From the IMG/VR virus record IMGVR_UViG_3300034108_000798, positions 1 to 52,799 of that record: a stretch of DNA of 52,799 nucleotides. One strand, 5' to 3'. This stretch comes from a virus. The notes beneath the pieces were generated by a model that was not told the origin of the DNA, did not search any database, and saw nothing but the letters and a program-made list of their open reading frames with translations. Below, piece by piece: positions 40,275 to 47,987 of this stretch (its first letter is position 1; every line of letters begins with the position of its first letter). The position numbers were made by a program, and so were the translations under genes.

Positions 40275-40781
40275 TTACATTGCACACGTGCCAGCTAGAC
40301 ACCTGAATGGTGAGACGCACGGAGGGCTACAAGAGGCAAACCTAGGTGGGAAGAACGGTGGGAAGAACGGTGGGAAGAACGGGAACCTAGGTGGGAAAAA
40401 CGGTGGGAAGAACGGTGGGAAGAACGGTGGGAAGAACGGTGGGAAGAACGGTGGGAAGAACGGTGGGAAGAATGGCGGGGTAGTTATAACTGTATCGGAA
40501 TACGCAGACCATTCACTCAGTCCAACAGCGTTTTGTGCACGAACACGATAGGCTTGTGAGGTTGACCCTTCTTGATTGACTGTAACCGATGTACCAGCCG
40601 TGCTCCCACTTTTCGAGTCTGTACTTTCCCAATAGTAAAGCGTTATGGGGCTTCCTCCATTATGTGGGGCTATCCAACTAACGATATCTTGGTTAACTTG
40701 CAAAGTTACAGTTGGTGCAGCTGGTGGTCGTGGTACAAAAGGACCGATAGCTCCAACAGATGCACCCAAAGCACCAGTCAT
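40275..40781 (-). CDS. FN3 protein with PPFF repeats and Cys-rich end, module 1 (168 aa)
   Basis: After a short lead, a fibronectin type III domain (about residues 20-100: VNQDIVSWIAPHNGGSPITL, SQAYRVRAQNAVGLSEWSAY) is followed by about 50 residues of PPFF-type repeats with RFPFF variants. It ends in a Cys-rich segment SCSPPCVSPFRCLAGTC (four cysteines). FN3 domains in virions bind cell-surface carbohydrates. The Pro/Phe stretch is probably rigid or surface-active; its role is unknown to me. The FN3 is very similar to the last FN3 of the protein at 51697-52536. The ATG overlaps the fibre stop codon, so the fibre and this protein are coupled. Confidence 0.7.
   Translation of the reverse strand: MTGALGASVGAIGPFVPRPPAAPTVTLQVNQDIVSWIAPHNGGSPITLYYWESTDSKSGSTAGTSVTVNQEGSTSQAYRVRAQNAVGLSEWSAYSDTVITTPPFFPPFFPPFFPPFFPPFFPPFFPPFFPPRFPFFPPFFPPFFPPRFASCSPPCVSPFRCLAGTCAM
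40341..40479. repeat. tandem repeat encoding PPFF, module 1
   Basis: Runs of the 12-bp unit GGTGGGAAGAAC (plus strand) encode PPFF on the minus strand, with one CCTAGG-linked variant encoding PRFPFF. The unit is nearly perfect over most copies, which suggests recent expansion by slippage or recombination. The same unit occurs at 51717-51932. Confidence 0.9.
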
Positions 40782-42013
40782 TAGGTTAATCCATTACCAG
40801 AAGCTATCCACGTAGTTGCTTCTACTTTTATAAGTGTTGCCATTCCGTAAGCAGCTAAAGATCTTGTGCCAGTTGCACTTCCACCAGCAAGTCGAAGAGT
40901 GTCCCCCGTAATGGCTATTAAACTGGTCACGTTTGCATTTATAACGAGAATGGTTGTTCCAATTTCAAATGGTACTGAAGAGTTAGATGGTATTGTAATG
41001 ATTTGGCTTGCACCAGTAACATAAATATGCTCTCCAGCGTGTGTTTTGCTAAGTGTCAAGTTTCCCGTGTTTAATATTACTTGTGGCAAACCAATATACC
41101 CCAAATTTTTTGCAGTATTAGCATTTACGTCTGGCTCAGATGGTGCTCCGATAATTGTTCCAGTAAATGTTGGACTACCTATAACAGAAACTTCGTTTCC
41201 AGAAACAGAAATATTGGTTCCAGCTGTGATTGTTCCTGCTCCAGAAAATTGAAAAACTTCAATATTGTTAGTGCCCACTACAAAAGTTGCAGGGTCATCA
41301 ACTACCTGAATCCATCCAGTACCAGCGTTAGTTCCATCCTGAACAAAGATATAGGCTCCTGGAATTTCATCAGCCTCATCACAGTAACCACATCTAGTTA
41401 AAACATATGGGGTAGACACTGACCCCATATCTGAAACAAAGTATCTTCCATTCTCGGCCTTGTTGGTTTGATTTTTTACAAGAATACCCTTACCTACTGC
41501 CCATCCAGTTGCTCCTGCTGCTTCAGCTGGAAAAACTCCATTTGCATTATAAGTAAGAGTTGCTCCAACTCCATTGGTTCCGTTGTTATACGTTGCATTA
41601 ATGTTTGCTGTGGTAGCTCCTAAAACCTGTGGCTTTGAAACAATTCCAGCTGCAATACCATCTACGTAAATCTTAGTTGCTGCATGAAGGTTAGATGTCG
41701 GTGGACCTGAAAGGGTTAGTGGGCCAGTCATTGTTCCACCAGAAAGATTTAGCTTTGATGAAATATCACCTGTGGGACCCACTAAGGATAGTAGCCAAGC
41801 AGACTCCGTCCCCACAAAACCATTTGATACAGCAATTTCGTATGCAGATTTTCCATCTATGGAGGGTAGCGAGTTCCAGGGGGTGCTTCCATTACCGATC
41901 TTGACCACGTTAGTGTCGTAAGCAAATCCCATCTCCCCCACGCCAAGAATAGTATTTGCGGTTGCCCATTGGGTGGCGGTACCACGTCTTTGAAGCATTC
42001 TATATAGGGACAT
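40781..42013 (-). CDS. tail-fibre protein, module 1 (410 aa)
   Basis: The N-terminus (MLQRRGTATQWATANTILGV, EMGFAYDTNVVKIGNGSTPW) matches the trimerising N-terminal domain of phage fibre and Mtd-like proteins. It is followed by SSKLNLSGGTMTGPLTLSGP and HAATKIYVDG, a common tail-fibre repeat. The middle (residues about 130-260) is a phage-fibre domain containing GKGILVKNQTNKAENGRYFV. The C-terminus (HIYVTGASQIITIPSNSSVP then IGTTILVINANV and WIASGNGL) is homologous to the partial protein at the right edge. It likely binds the host surface. Start lies 6 nt after TGGTAAAAT. Confidence 0.8.
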   Translation of the reverse strand: MSLYRMLQRRGTATQWATANTILGVGEMGFAYDTNVVKIGNGSTPWNSLPSIDGKSAYEIAVSNGFVGTESAWLLSLVGPTGDISSKLNLSGGTMTGPLTLSGPPTSNLHAATKIYVDGIAAGIVSKPQVLGATTANINATYNNGTNGVGATLTYNANGVFPAEAAGATGWAVGKGILVKNQTNKAENGRYFVSDMGSVSTPYVLTRCGYCDEADEIPGAYIFVQDGTNAGTGWIQVVDDPATFVVGTNNIEVFQFSGAGTITAGTNISVSGNEVSVIGSPTFTGTIIGAPSEPDVNANTAKNLGYIGLPQVILNTGNLTLSKTHAGEHIYVTGASQIITIPSNSSVPFEIGTTILVINANVTSLIAITGDTLRLAGGSATGTRSLAAYGMATLIKVEATTWIASGNGLT

Positions 42014-42019
42014 ATCTCT

Positions 42020-42028
42020 ATTTTACCA
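42020..42028 (-). promoter_or_regulatory. extended -10 promoter for the fibre module
   Basis: TGGTAAAAT on the minus strand lies 6 nt before the ATG at 42013. It is back-to-back with a plus-strand promoter at 42057-42067, so this is a divergent control region. Confidence 0.5.
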
Positions 42029-42056
42029 TATGATTATTCTATTTATCAGTTTTAGC

Positions 42057-42067
42057 TATGATACAAT
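42057..42067 (+). promoter_or_regulatory. -10 region for the plus-strand gene set
   Basis: TATGAT (42057) and TGATACAAT (42059-42067) overlap here, upstream of an AAGGAGG ribosome site at 42073-42079. Either would give a very short leader for the GTG start at 42085. Confidence 0.4.
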
Positions 42068-42084
42068 TAATTAAGGAGGCTTTT

Positions 42085-42723
42085 GTGTCAGTTCAGATTA
42101 TAGACAATTTTATTTCAGATAATGAGGCTAAGGCTATTGTTGATGCCCTATCCCCGCACCTAGTGGCTAGTGAAAGATTTGGCCTGTCAGAAACCCGCTT
42201 TGAGGACTATATGAAAGTTCTTAAGCATATATACGATGGAGAGTCTATCTTTGAAGGGCAAGACAATGCTGAGGCAGGTCTTTTATTTACACAAATAGTT
42301 AATGGTGTTGCCAAAAAGATTAATGATTTTTATGGGGTAGACGTCGTAGCCATAAACCCTCAGCTTGCAGAAATTTCTAAGGGTGGCAAAAATGACGGAC
42401 TACATTGTGACTCTGTCCAGCTAGACGGAACCCCTTGGGATGATGGAAACACGATGCTAGAAGATCTTGAGTTTTCAGCCTTAGTTTATTTAAATACTTC
42501 TGGAATAGACTATACTGGTGGAACCATTTATTTCCCAAATCAAGACATTAACCTTATGCCCAAAACTGGACAAATGATATTTTTTAAAGGAGACATTGAC
42601 CACCCTCACGGAGTTTCTGAAGTAACTTCTGGTAAAAGGTATGCCCTGGTGTTGTTCTATGGTCGCTCTGACCGTGTTAAGGTTTATTTACAGTATAAAG
42701 CTGGGGAAGCTATGGGCCTATAG
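42085..42723 (+). CDS. 2-oxoglutarate/Fe(II) oxygenase, prolyl-hydroxylase-like (212 aa)
   Basis: A double-stranded beta-helix oxygenase: 2-oxoglutarate + O2 + substrate give succinate, CO2 and hydroxylated substrate. Iron ligands are H107 and D109 (GLHCDS) and the distal His in HPHGVSE (H175); R185 (SGKRYAL) would bind 2-oxoglutarate. The typical YTGGTIYFP turn is present. The true start is GTG at 42085, with AAGGAGG 5 nt upstream; an ATG nine codons earlier lies inside the promoter. It is on the opposite strand to the seven other 2OG genes, which suggests separate acquisition. The substrate is unknown. Confidence 0.85.
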   Translation: MSVQIIDNFISDNEAKAIVDALSPHLVASERFGLSETRFEDYMKVLKHIYDGESIFEGQDNAEAGLLFTQIVNGVAKKINDFYGVDVVAINPQLAEISKGGKNDGLHCDSVQLDGTPWDDGNTMLEDLEFSALVYLNTSGIDYTGGTIYFPNQDINLMPKTGQMIFFKGDIDHPHGVSEVTSGKRYALVLFYGRSDRVKVYLQYKAGEAMGL

Positions 42724-42758
42724 CCCCCGCCCGCCTTATTTACAAAAACCTCTAATCA

Positions 42759-42767
42759 TGCTATAAT
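42759..42767 (+). promoter_or_regulatory. extended -10 promoter
   Basis: TGCTATAAT lies 35 nt upstream of the ATG at 42803, in the gap after the oxygenase gene. It could drive the 61-residue gene and the cupin gene. Confidence 0.5.
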
Positions 42768-42802
42768 TTTTAAGCAACATTTTTAGAGAATAGGATATTA
42801 TA

Positions 42803-42988
42803 ATGGAAAAAAATCAAGTAGTAGAAAAAATGGTTTCGATTGCAGAAGAATTTAACATGTTAGCAATCAATGGATCTGGATTGCCAGAAGACCAGGCCAA
42901 GCAAATGATTGATCAAGTTAGACCGCAGCTTTATGCAATTCAGGGCGAGATCTACGATGTCCTTGTACAAGATGGTATAATTAAATAG
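42803..42988 (+). CDS. hypothetical helical protein (61 aa)
   Basis: A small acidic protein of two predicted helices (VEKMVSIAEEFNMLAINGSG, DQAKQMIDQVRPQLYAIQGE). No family is recognised. It lies between the 2OG oxygenase and the cupin gene and has its own promoter and an AGGA site. A partner of one of its neighbours is possible but not shown. Confidence 0.55.
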   Translation: MEKNQVVEKMVSIAEEFNMLAINGSGLPEDQAKQMIDQVRPQLYAIQGEIYDVLVQDGIIK

Positions 42989-43006
42989 CAAACAGAAAGA
43001 TTATCC

Positions 43007-43597
43007 ATGAAAGAGATTTGGTCTAAGGCTAAAGAGAATCGGGATATTCTTCACTTTAAGGGTTTTCAGACTCCAGAAATTACTTGGGAAGACACTTTAA
43101 AATTTATTTACGACCTTTCAAAAATCCCAGCTAATGAAAGCTTTGCAGAAAGAGCGGAAAAGTCAAGAGGCTCTCAGGTGTTATTCGGTAGCGTTATCTC
43201 CAATCTTGGATATTTTTTGTTTGAAGAGAACAATCTCTTTCCAATTTTTAAAGGCGTCACCGAACTGATGGAAAAGGTAAATGGTGGAAATAGCGGAAAA
43301 GATTGCAATTACTATGATAAGGATAGGACTTCGGACTCATGTACCTGTGGAGAACAGTGGCACATACAAACCTTAAGATTTTCTATATCTGACCACTTAG
43401 TAAACAGTCATCACGACCCGAACAATGTTTTATACTGGCAAGTATTGGGAAACTCTTATTGGGTTATGAATGAAAAAAAAGAATACTGTCTAAAGCCTGG
43501 GGACCTTTTATATTTTAACAAAGAAGATGCACATTTGGTATGGCAAGATGGTCCAAGAGCTGGTATCATTATTGATGACATTCGGTCTAAAGAATAG
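43007..43597 (+). CDS. JmjC/cupin-like Fe(II) oxygenase (196 aa)
   Basis: The C-terminal half resembles a JmjC or ribosomal-oxygenase-type cupin: HHD (H135, D137) after LVNS, then NNVLYWQVLGNSYWVMNEKK, the KPGDLLYFNKEDAH segment with H176, and GPRAGII. These residues could bind Fe(II) in the HxD...H manner, and such enzymes hydroxylate protein or nucleic acid residues. A Cys-rich insert (KDC...SCTCG, three cysteines near residues 100-114) is unusual. The ribosome site is weak (AGAAAG). The family call is moderate: a plain cupin is the alternative. Confidence 0.55.
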   Translation: MKEIWSKAKENRDILHFKGFQTPEITWEDTLKFIYDLSKIPANESFAERAEKSRGSQVLFGSVISNLGYFLFEENNLFPIFKGVTELMEKVNGGNSGKDCNYYDKDRTSDSCTCGEQWHIQTLRFSISDHLVNSHHDPNNVLYWQVLGNSYWVMNEKKEYCLKPGDLLYFNKEDAHLVWQDGPRAGIIIDDIRSKE

Positions 43598-43622
43598 ATT
43601 TATTTTAAAAGGAGAATGTATC

Positions 43623-43805
43623 TTGGAATTTAAATACCGTGCTACTTCAGACTCTGTGTTAAAGTTTTTTGAAGAAAGCAATCAGACATTATTTTTTGAT
43701 ATAGCCTTGTTTAATGCCGTTTTAACGATAGAGGCCCCTGACGAAGATACCGCTGACAAAATAAGAATGACAGTCTCTGACATCACCATGTGGGAAAAGG
43801 TTTAA
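43623..43805 (+). CDS. small acidic protein, TTG start (60 aa)
   Basis: The gene starts with TTG at 43623, since AAAGGAG lies 8 nt upstream. The first ATG nearby is in another frame and stops after five codons. The protein (EFKYRATSDSVLKFFEESNQ, ending DKIRMTVSDITMWEKV) looks like an alpha/beta mini-domain. No family is known to me. It closes the plus-strand set and meets the minus-strand operon head-on at 43809. Confidence 0.55.
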   Translation: MEFKYRATSDSVLKFFEESNQTLFFDIALFNAVLTIEAPDEDTADKIRMTVSDITMWEKV

Positions 43806-43808
43806 CCT

Positions 43809-44390
43809 TTATAGCACATCCCAGTGTAAAAAGTCTCTAAATTCTCCATGACTAATAACTTTAGGATCTACCCACCAGTCTTCGTAGACAGATCTACGTA
43901 CTAAAGAGTATCCAAAAGAATCTAAAATTTCTCTTTGTGTATCCCTAATAGCCGAATTTCTCCAATACATGTTTGCATCGTGCTCAAACGTAATTACTGT
44001 AAACCTGTAAGTGTTTAGTGGAACTGCCAAAAGCCCCTGTAGTGTCCAGTATGGACTGCCCACTGGTCTACCAGCATCGTCGTAGCCCCCATCAATATCT
44101 ACCTGAAGAAAATCTATCTGCTTTGGAAAATTATTTTCTTCAAAATGCTTAACGTAATTAAAAGATAAAGCGTCCCCCATACATGGATTTTTTCTATTTA
44201 AATTAAACTCTTTTCTCATTGAGTCAACTATTTCAAAAGATACGCCAGTCCAGTCGTAGTCTTTTTCTAAAAGATAGGTGTTGTTCCCATTACTATAGTG
44301 TGCAGCTCCAAGCTCCACGTAATACCCGTTTCTTTTTTCCTTTAAAATGTCAATAATAAAGCTTTCTTCGTTAGTCATTTCATGTGTCAT
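43809..44390 (-). CDS. FkbM-like SAM methyltransferase (193 aa)
   Basis: A Rossmann-type methyltransferase: YYVELGAAHYSNGNNTYLLE (residues 23-42) resembles the SAM-binding GANxG...SNTYLLE motif of FkbM proteins. IDFLQVDIDGG (92-102) follows, and EHDANMY further on. FkbM enzymes methylate sugars and antibiotics, typically at hydroxyl groups. The glycines of the SAM motif are partly replaced (LGAAHYSNG). It ends the accessory operon and overlaps the preceding oxygenase by 4 bases, so the two may act on the same substrate, for example hydroxylation then O-methylation. Confidence 0.65.
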   Translation of the reverse strand: MTHEMTNEESFIIDILKEKRNGYYVELGAAHYSNGNNTYLLEKDYDWTGVSFEIVDSMRKEFNLNRKNPCMGDALSFNYVKHFEENNFPKQIDFLQVDIDGGYDDAGRPVGSPYWTLQGLLAVPLNTYRFTVITFEHDANMYWRNSAIRDTQREILDSFGYSLVRRSVYEDWWVDPKVISHGEFRDFLHWDVL

Positions 44391-44953
44391 TTAAATATCT
44401 CTTTTCTTAGTATAGTTGGTTCTTTTTCTGTACCACGTACAAAAACAGTTGAAAAATACCTTATGTCATCGCTTAAGACTGGGGTAGATCCATGCAAGAT
44501 ATGGCCACCGTGGATATAGAGAGAGTTTTTCTTTGGCTTAACGGTTATTCCTAAATCTGGATACTCTAACTGCCCCCCATCATAATTATCATTATAATAT
44601 AGGCATAATCCATATCCAATGTAGTAGTCTAAGTCTGGGATCCATTGATCGGTATGCGGATGTATAAAATCATCCTTTTTATATCTTTGTAAAATCATTT
44701 TTGGTGGATAGTAGTGGTAGGACTCAAACAAATTCTTCATCTTATTATTTATTTTATCAAAAACGGTTTCTGTTTTAAACTCTAAATTTTTTCCATACCA
44801 GAATCCTTTATCTCCACTTGCTTCTTCAGAGAACCAGGCTTTTTCTTCTGTTTTATTGATTATCTCATGAACCTCTTCAAGCTCTTCGTCTGTTAAAAAA
44901 TTATTAATCTCATAAACATCGTCGTATAGCTTTATAATATCCATCTTTATCAC
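44387..44953 (-). CDS. 2OG-Fe(II) oxygenase (188 aa)
   Basis: The iron site is H100/D102 (HPHTDQW) and the distal H154 in GHILHGSTP; R165 in DDIRYFS is the likely 2-oxoglutarate anchor. The short form (188 aa) consists almost entirely of the catalytic core, with the NDNYDGGQLEYPDLGI turn. GTG at 44953 overlaps the SDR stop (GTGA); an ATG three codons later is also possible. It may hydroxylate a peptide or sugar, with SDR and methyltransferase as neighbours. Confidence 0.8.
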   Translation of the reverse strand: MIKMDIIKLYDDVYEINNFLTDEELEEVHEIINKTEEKAWFSEEASGDKGFWYGKNLEFKTETVFDKINNKMKNLFESYHYYPPKMILQRYKKDDFIHPHTDQWIPDLDYYIGYGLCLYYNDNYDGGQLEYPDLGITVKPKKNSLYIHGGHILHGSTPVLSDDIRYFSTVFVRGTEKEPTILRKEIFK

Positions 44954-45618
44954 ATAAACTTACTATTAAAAATATTGCTAACCTCTAGATGATTAACGTT
45001 AAAATGTTTAGGCAAAGAGCCAATCCAGCGAATAACCTCTGCCATATCTTCTGCCGTTAATGAATATGGCTTGCTCTCTTCTTGAGTATCGATGGTTCCT
45101 GGGCAAATTTCTGTAATCTTAATTCCGTATTCTGGAAATTCCATTCTCATGGTATCTACCAGGGCCATTTCGCCCCTCTTAGCATTGCTATAGTTTCCCC
45201 CACCCCGAAAAGGAATTTTTCCAGATAAGGAGGTCACAAAGATTATAGTGGGTGATTCCGATCTTTTAAGAGCTGGCACAAAAAGCTGGGATAGGTACAT
45301 TGGACCAGAAACATTTATCTCATAAGCGGTCTTAAAGTTATCCATTGTTTCATTAATGATGCTTGTCGGACTAGCCCCACCACCCGCATTGTTAACAAGA
45401 AGGTCTATGGCCAAGTCGCCGTATTTTTCAAAGAATAGCTCAATTTCTTTTGGCTGGGTAATATCTAGCTTGTATGTTTCAACAGCATCAGACTCTAGTT
45501 TTGAAACTCTAGATAGGTCTCTTGAAACAGCAATAACCTTGTATCCATTTTCAGATAGCAGCTTTACTGTGGCATAGCCTACACCCTTGCTTGCTCCAGT
45601 AACTATGGCAGTTTTCAT
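44950..45618 (-). CDS. short-chain dehydrogenase/reductase (222 aa)
   Basis: A classical SDR: TGASKGVG at residues 7-14 binds NAD(P), NNAG at 76-79 stabilises the fold, and the catalytic triad S130 (VTSLSG), Y143 and K147 (NYSNAK) is intact. It would oxidise or reduce a hydroxyl/carbonyl of a small molecule, perhaps a sugar. Arg34 after the second strand (VSRD) favours NADP. The ATG overlaps the preceding oxygenase stop (ATGA). SDRs are rare in phages; this one is embedded in the oxygenase cluster and likely works in the same pathway. Confidence 0.85.
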   Translation of the reverse strand: MKTAIVTGASKGVGYATVKLLSENGYKVIAVSRDLSRVSKLESDAVETYKLDITQPKEIELFFEKYGDLAIDLLVNNAGGGASPTSIINETMDNFKTAYEINVSGPMYLSQLFVPALKRSESPTIIFVTSLSGKIPFRGGGNYSNAKRGEMALVDTMRMEFPEYGIKITEICPGTIDTQEESKPYSLTAEDMAEVIRWIGSLPKHFNVNHLEVSNIFNSKFM

Positions 45619-46466
45619 AGATCCAACATCTCGATTTCTTTTTTGTAGTATTCTTCAAATTCCATCCAGAATGGAATATTATTAATACTTTGTACGTTAG
45701 TGCTATCTCTATTAAACTTAAGCCTTTGGTCTTCTAGCTGCCGCCAAATATCCTCACCGTACTTCTCCTGAAGTTTTAACCAAAGGGGGTGTCCAGGATA
45801 TTCATATCTCCAGTAATTTCTAATTATATATTTTTCTCCACTAGTTACTGCCTTCACTCCATGGTAATGTGGTGGACCAGATGGAAACACGAGAATGTCT
45901 CCAGCAGATGGCTTATACGAATAATCTTTTTTTATAATCCATGGGTCATTTTCGTCAAGGAATCGGAACATAATCTCTCCGCCATCATAGTCTTCGTTTA
46001 GATAGAAAACTGCAGTAATTCCAAACTTTAATCCAGGATTGTAGGCAAACTCTCTTTGATAGTCTGTATGGTGCATCATCGCATAATCTTTGTGATGCTC
46101 TGGGTTTGTAATATACTTTGCAATATTCCAACCATCTTCAACCCAGTTATCTAGCGAAACATTATTGCTTTCCTTGTATAGCTTAGTTGCGTGGTAAAAC
46201 AAATCTTCTATCTGAGCCTCAAAATACTGTGGCTCTCCAGGGGCAGTTTCTTTATAGTTTTTAGCTTTTCTCCACTCTTCGAGAGTCGGAAATTCTTTAA
46301 ATATTCCTGAATCTAGGTTTGGACCGTCCGCTACTTTTCCAAAAGTATACCAGTCTTTCCACTCTTTATTTTCATTAAAGTAATTTACAAAATCTTTAGG
46401 ATTTTCTATAGCACCCTTAAAGACCCAAACCAAATCATCTATTTTTTCAACATTAAAATTATACAC
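45615..46466 (-). CDS. 2OG-Fe(II) oxygenase with N-terminal extension (283 aa)
   Basis: Iron ligands are H133 and D135 (MHHTDYQRE) and H202 in PPHYHGVKA; K212 in SGEKYIIR likely binds 2-oxoglutarate. The core carries YLNEDYDGGEIMFRF. It is the longest 2OG protein here, with about 120 residues before the core (VWVFKGAIENPKDFVNYF), and a helical C-terminus (FNRDSTNVQSINNIP). GTG start at 46466 has AAGG 6 nt upstream and overlaps the end of the previous gene by 8 bases. The Lys-type anchor resembles collagen prolyl hydroxylases, in contrast to the Arg-type members. Confidence 0.8.
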   Translation of the reverse strand: MYNFNVEKIDDLVWVFKGAIENPKDFVNYFNENKEWKDWYTFGKVADGPNLDSGIFKEFPTLEEWRKAKNYKETAPGEPQYFEAQIEDLFYHATKLYKESNNVSLDNWVEDGWNIAKYITNPEHHKDYAMMHHTDYQREFAYNPGLKFGITAVFYLNEDYDGGEIMFRFLDENDPWIIKKDYSYKPSAGDILVFPSGPPHYHGVKAVTSGEKYIIRNYWRYEYPGHPLWLKLQEKYGEDIWRQLEDQRLKFNRDSTNVQSINNIPFWMEFEEYYKKEIEMLDL

Positions 46467-47181
46467 TGCAGCCTTTTTTCATATCCATGTCATTGTGAAT
46501 CCAGTGACTAGGAATCATATACTTAACTCCAGATTTTACTGTGTGTGCAATGTGGTAGTATGGAGCTGAAGATGGAAAAATAATTACACTTCCAGCACTT
46601 GGTTTTACCCCAAAATCTATTTGATTCTTTTGTACCGCAACGTCGTAATCTAGGTCTGGGCTATCTACTTGATTATGATCCTCATAATCTGATAGCTTAA
46701 ATGAAATCTCTCCACCCTCGGGGACTTCGTTTAAGTACATAACCAAAGAATACCTAAGAGTTTTATCTCCGTCTAGCTGATCGTAATGTGCACCCATTGC
46801 TGCCCCAGTATCATACTTTTTAATATTAAAAACTGGAAACAGTCGTGGCTCATCTGCATCTCCTACTGACTTCGCATAGTCCTTGCATACCTCATATAAT
46901 GCTTTCATAATGTTGAGGTAAACATATTCCATTTTGCTTCTGTATGGCTCAGCCATTTGATTAATCTGATTTAGGTCAAAAGTCTGGGTTTCTCCATAGA
47001 TAAAGTCTTTGTCGTCTGAAGCAGTCCACTTGCCCCACAGCCCACCGCCATCTAAAATATTCATTTCAGTAAGTTCAGAGATTGTGTCCATAACTTGCTG
47101 AAAATTTTCAATTGCATCTTCATAGTAGTAAACCTTGTCATGCAGCATATTTTTTTTCATGTTAATACTTATTCCTCTCAT
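46459..47181 (-). CDS. 2OG-Fe(II) oxygenase (240 aa)
   Basis: H132 and D134 (GAHYDQLD), H210 (PYYHIAH) and K220 (SGVKYMIP) complete the active site. The core has VMYLNEVPEGGEISFKL and a long insert (SDYEDHNQVDSPDLDYD). Two ATG codons downstream (47160, 47148) are alternative starts; GAGAGGA lies 13 nt before the one at 47160. The 47181 start has only a weak site. The insert is absent from other members. Confidence 0.75.
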   Translation of the reverse strand: MRGISINMKKNMLHDKVYYYEDAIENFQQVMDTISELTEMNILDGGGLWGKWTASDDKDFIYGETQTFDLNQINQMAEPYRSKMEYVYLNIMKALYEVCKDYAKSVGDADEPRLFPVFNIKKYDTGAAMGAHYDQLDGDKTLRYSLVMYLNEVPEGGEISFKLSDYEDHNQVDSPDLDYDVAVQKNQIDFGVKPSAGSVIIFPSSAPYYHIAHTVKSGVKYMIPSHWIHNDMDMKKGCSV

Positions 47182-47201
47182 TAAATACTTTCTTTAGCTT
47201 T

Positions 47202-47960
47202 TCAATCATTTGAGTCGCCACCTATCTTATACGGATTGCCATCTAGATCTAGCTTATATCCATCTTTGAGCAAATCTTGCCATTCTTTTTTCTCTAATTC
47301 TTGAGACTCTCTAATTTTTTTCATTTCTTCTGCCCATGCATCTCTGACTTCTTGAGGATAAGCATCTTCTTCACGGTCATCCCAGAATGATCCTATGGTA
47401 TACCTAACTCCAGACTCTATTAAGGTTACTTCGTGCATGTTGTTAAATCCACCATTAAATGCCGCCAACATTCCGACTTTTGGAGATATTTCTAAATCCT
47501 GTTTTGGAAACTTTAAGGTTCCTCCAGAAAAATCATCATTTAAATAAAGAAATGCCGCATATCGACTTCTTGCAAACGGTCCAGTATTTCCGTGTTCATC
47601 TGTATTGTCTGAATGAACTCTGGCGTAAGCCCCAGGCTCCCACTTCTGAGTATGATAGCCTATCTCCACTATTGTGCTTGGGTCTAGGTCGTGGACTGAG
47701 GCTACCGCTTCAACTATTTTGGCTTTGATTTGTACAAAAATGTCTGAGGGCAAGCCAGACTCAACAATTTCAGCGTCTCCCTCTTTTGGAAGGGTGGAAG
47801 AGTAGGATTCATAAAAAGAAATAGGCGTCCACGTTAAGGTTGCGTTATCAGCAGCTTTATCTAAAACCTCTATAATCTTTGCAGACTCTTCTGGTGTTAG
47901 AAAATTTTCATAAACTACAATATCTTCTGTCAGCCTATTTTTATTTTGTAGGTTTGTCAT
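47202..47960 (-). CDS. 2OG-Fe(II) oxygenase (252 aa)
   Basis: H116 and D118 (RVHSDNTD), H176 (NNMHEVTLI) and R186 (SGVRYTIG) form the expected active site, with YLNDDFSGGTLKFPKQDLEI between. A helical N-terminus (NFLTPEESAKIIEVLDKAAD) is typical of P4H-like proteins. The acidic C-terminal part (AEEMKKIRESQELEKKEWQD) extends beyond the fold. The ATG has its own extended -10 box and a GGAG-type site. Confidence 0.8.
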   Translation of the reverse strand: MTNLQNKNRLTEDIVVYENFLTPEESAKIIEVLDKAADNATLTWTPISFYESYSSTLPKEGDAEIVESGLPSDIFVQIKAKIVEAVASVHDLDPSTIVEIGYHTQKWEPGAYARVHSDNTDEHGNTGPFARSRYAAFLYLNDDFSGGTLKFPKQDLEISPKVGMLAAFNGGFNNMHEVTLIESGVRYTIGSFWDDREEDAYPQEVRDAWAEEMKKIRESQELEKKEWQDLLKDGYKLDLDGNPYKIGGDSND

Positions 47961-47978
47961 TTACACCACTCCCATTAA

Positions 47979-47987
47979 ATTATACCA
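47979..47987 (-). promoter_or_regulatory. extended -10 promoter inside the oxygenase operon
   Basis: TGGTATAAT on the minus strand overlaps the stop codon of the oxygenase gene at 47980 and lies 18 nt before the ATG at 47960, with GGGAG between. It would uncouple the downstream genes from the operon head. Confidence 0.45.

Noticed and set aside
40288-40551. Plus-strand open frame with repeated Gly-Gly-Lys-Asn across the module 1 repeat
   Set aside because: It is the antisense of the PPFF repeat in the FN3 gene, has no ribosome site and no folded portion; the minus-strand frame has a recognisable FN3 domain.
42058-42084. ATG at 42058 as start of the plus-strand oxygenase
   Set aside because: It lies inside the probable -10 element, and a strong AAGGAGG precedes the GTG at 42085.
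43799-43817. Inverted repeat at the convergent gene ends (AAAGGTT-T-AACCTTT)
   Set aside because: The loop is one base and there is no T-run, so it is not a convincing terminator for either strand.
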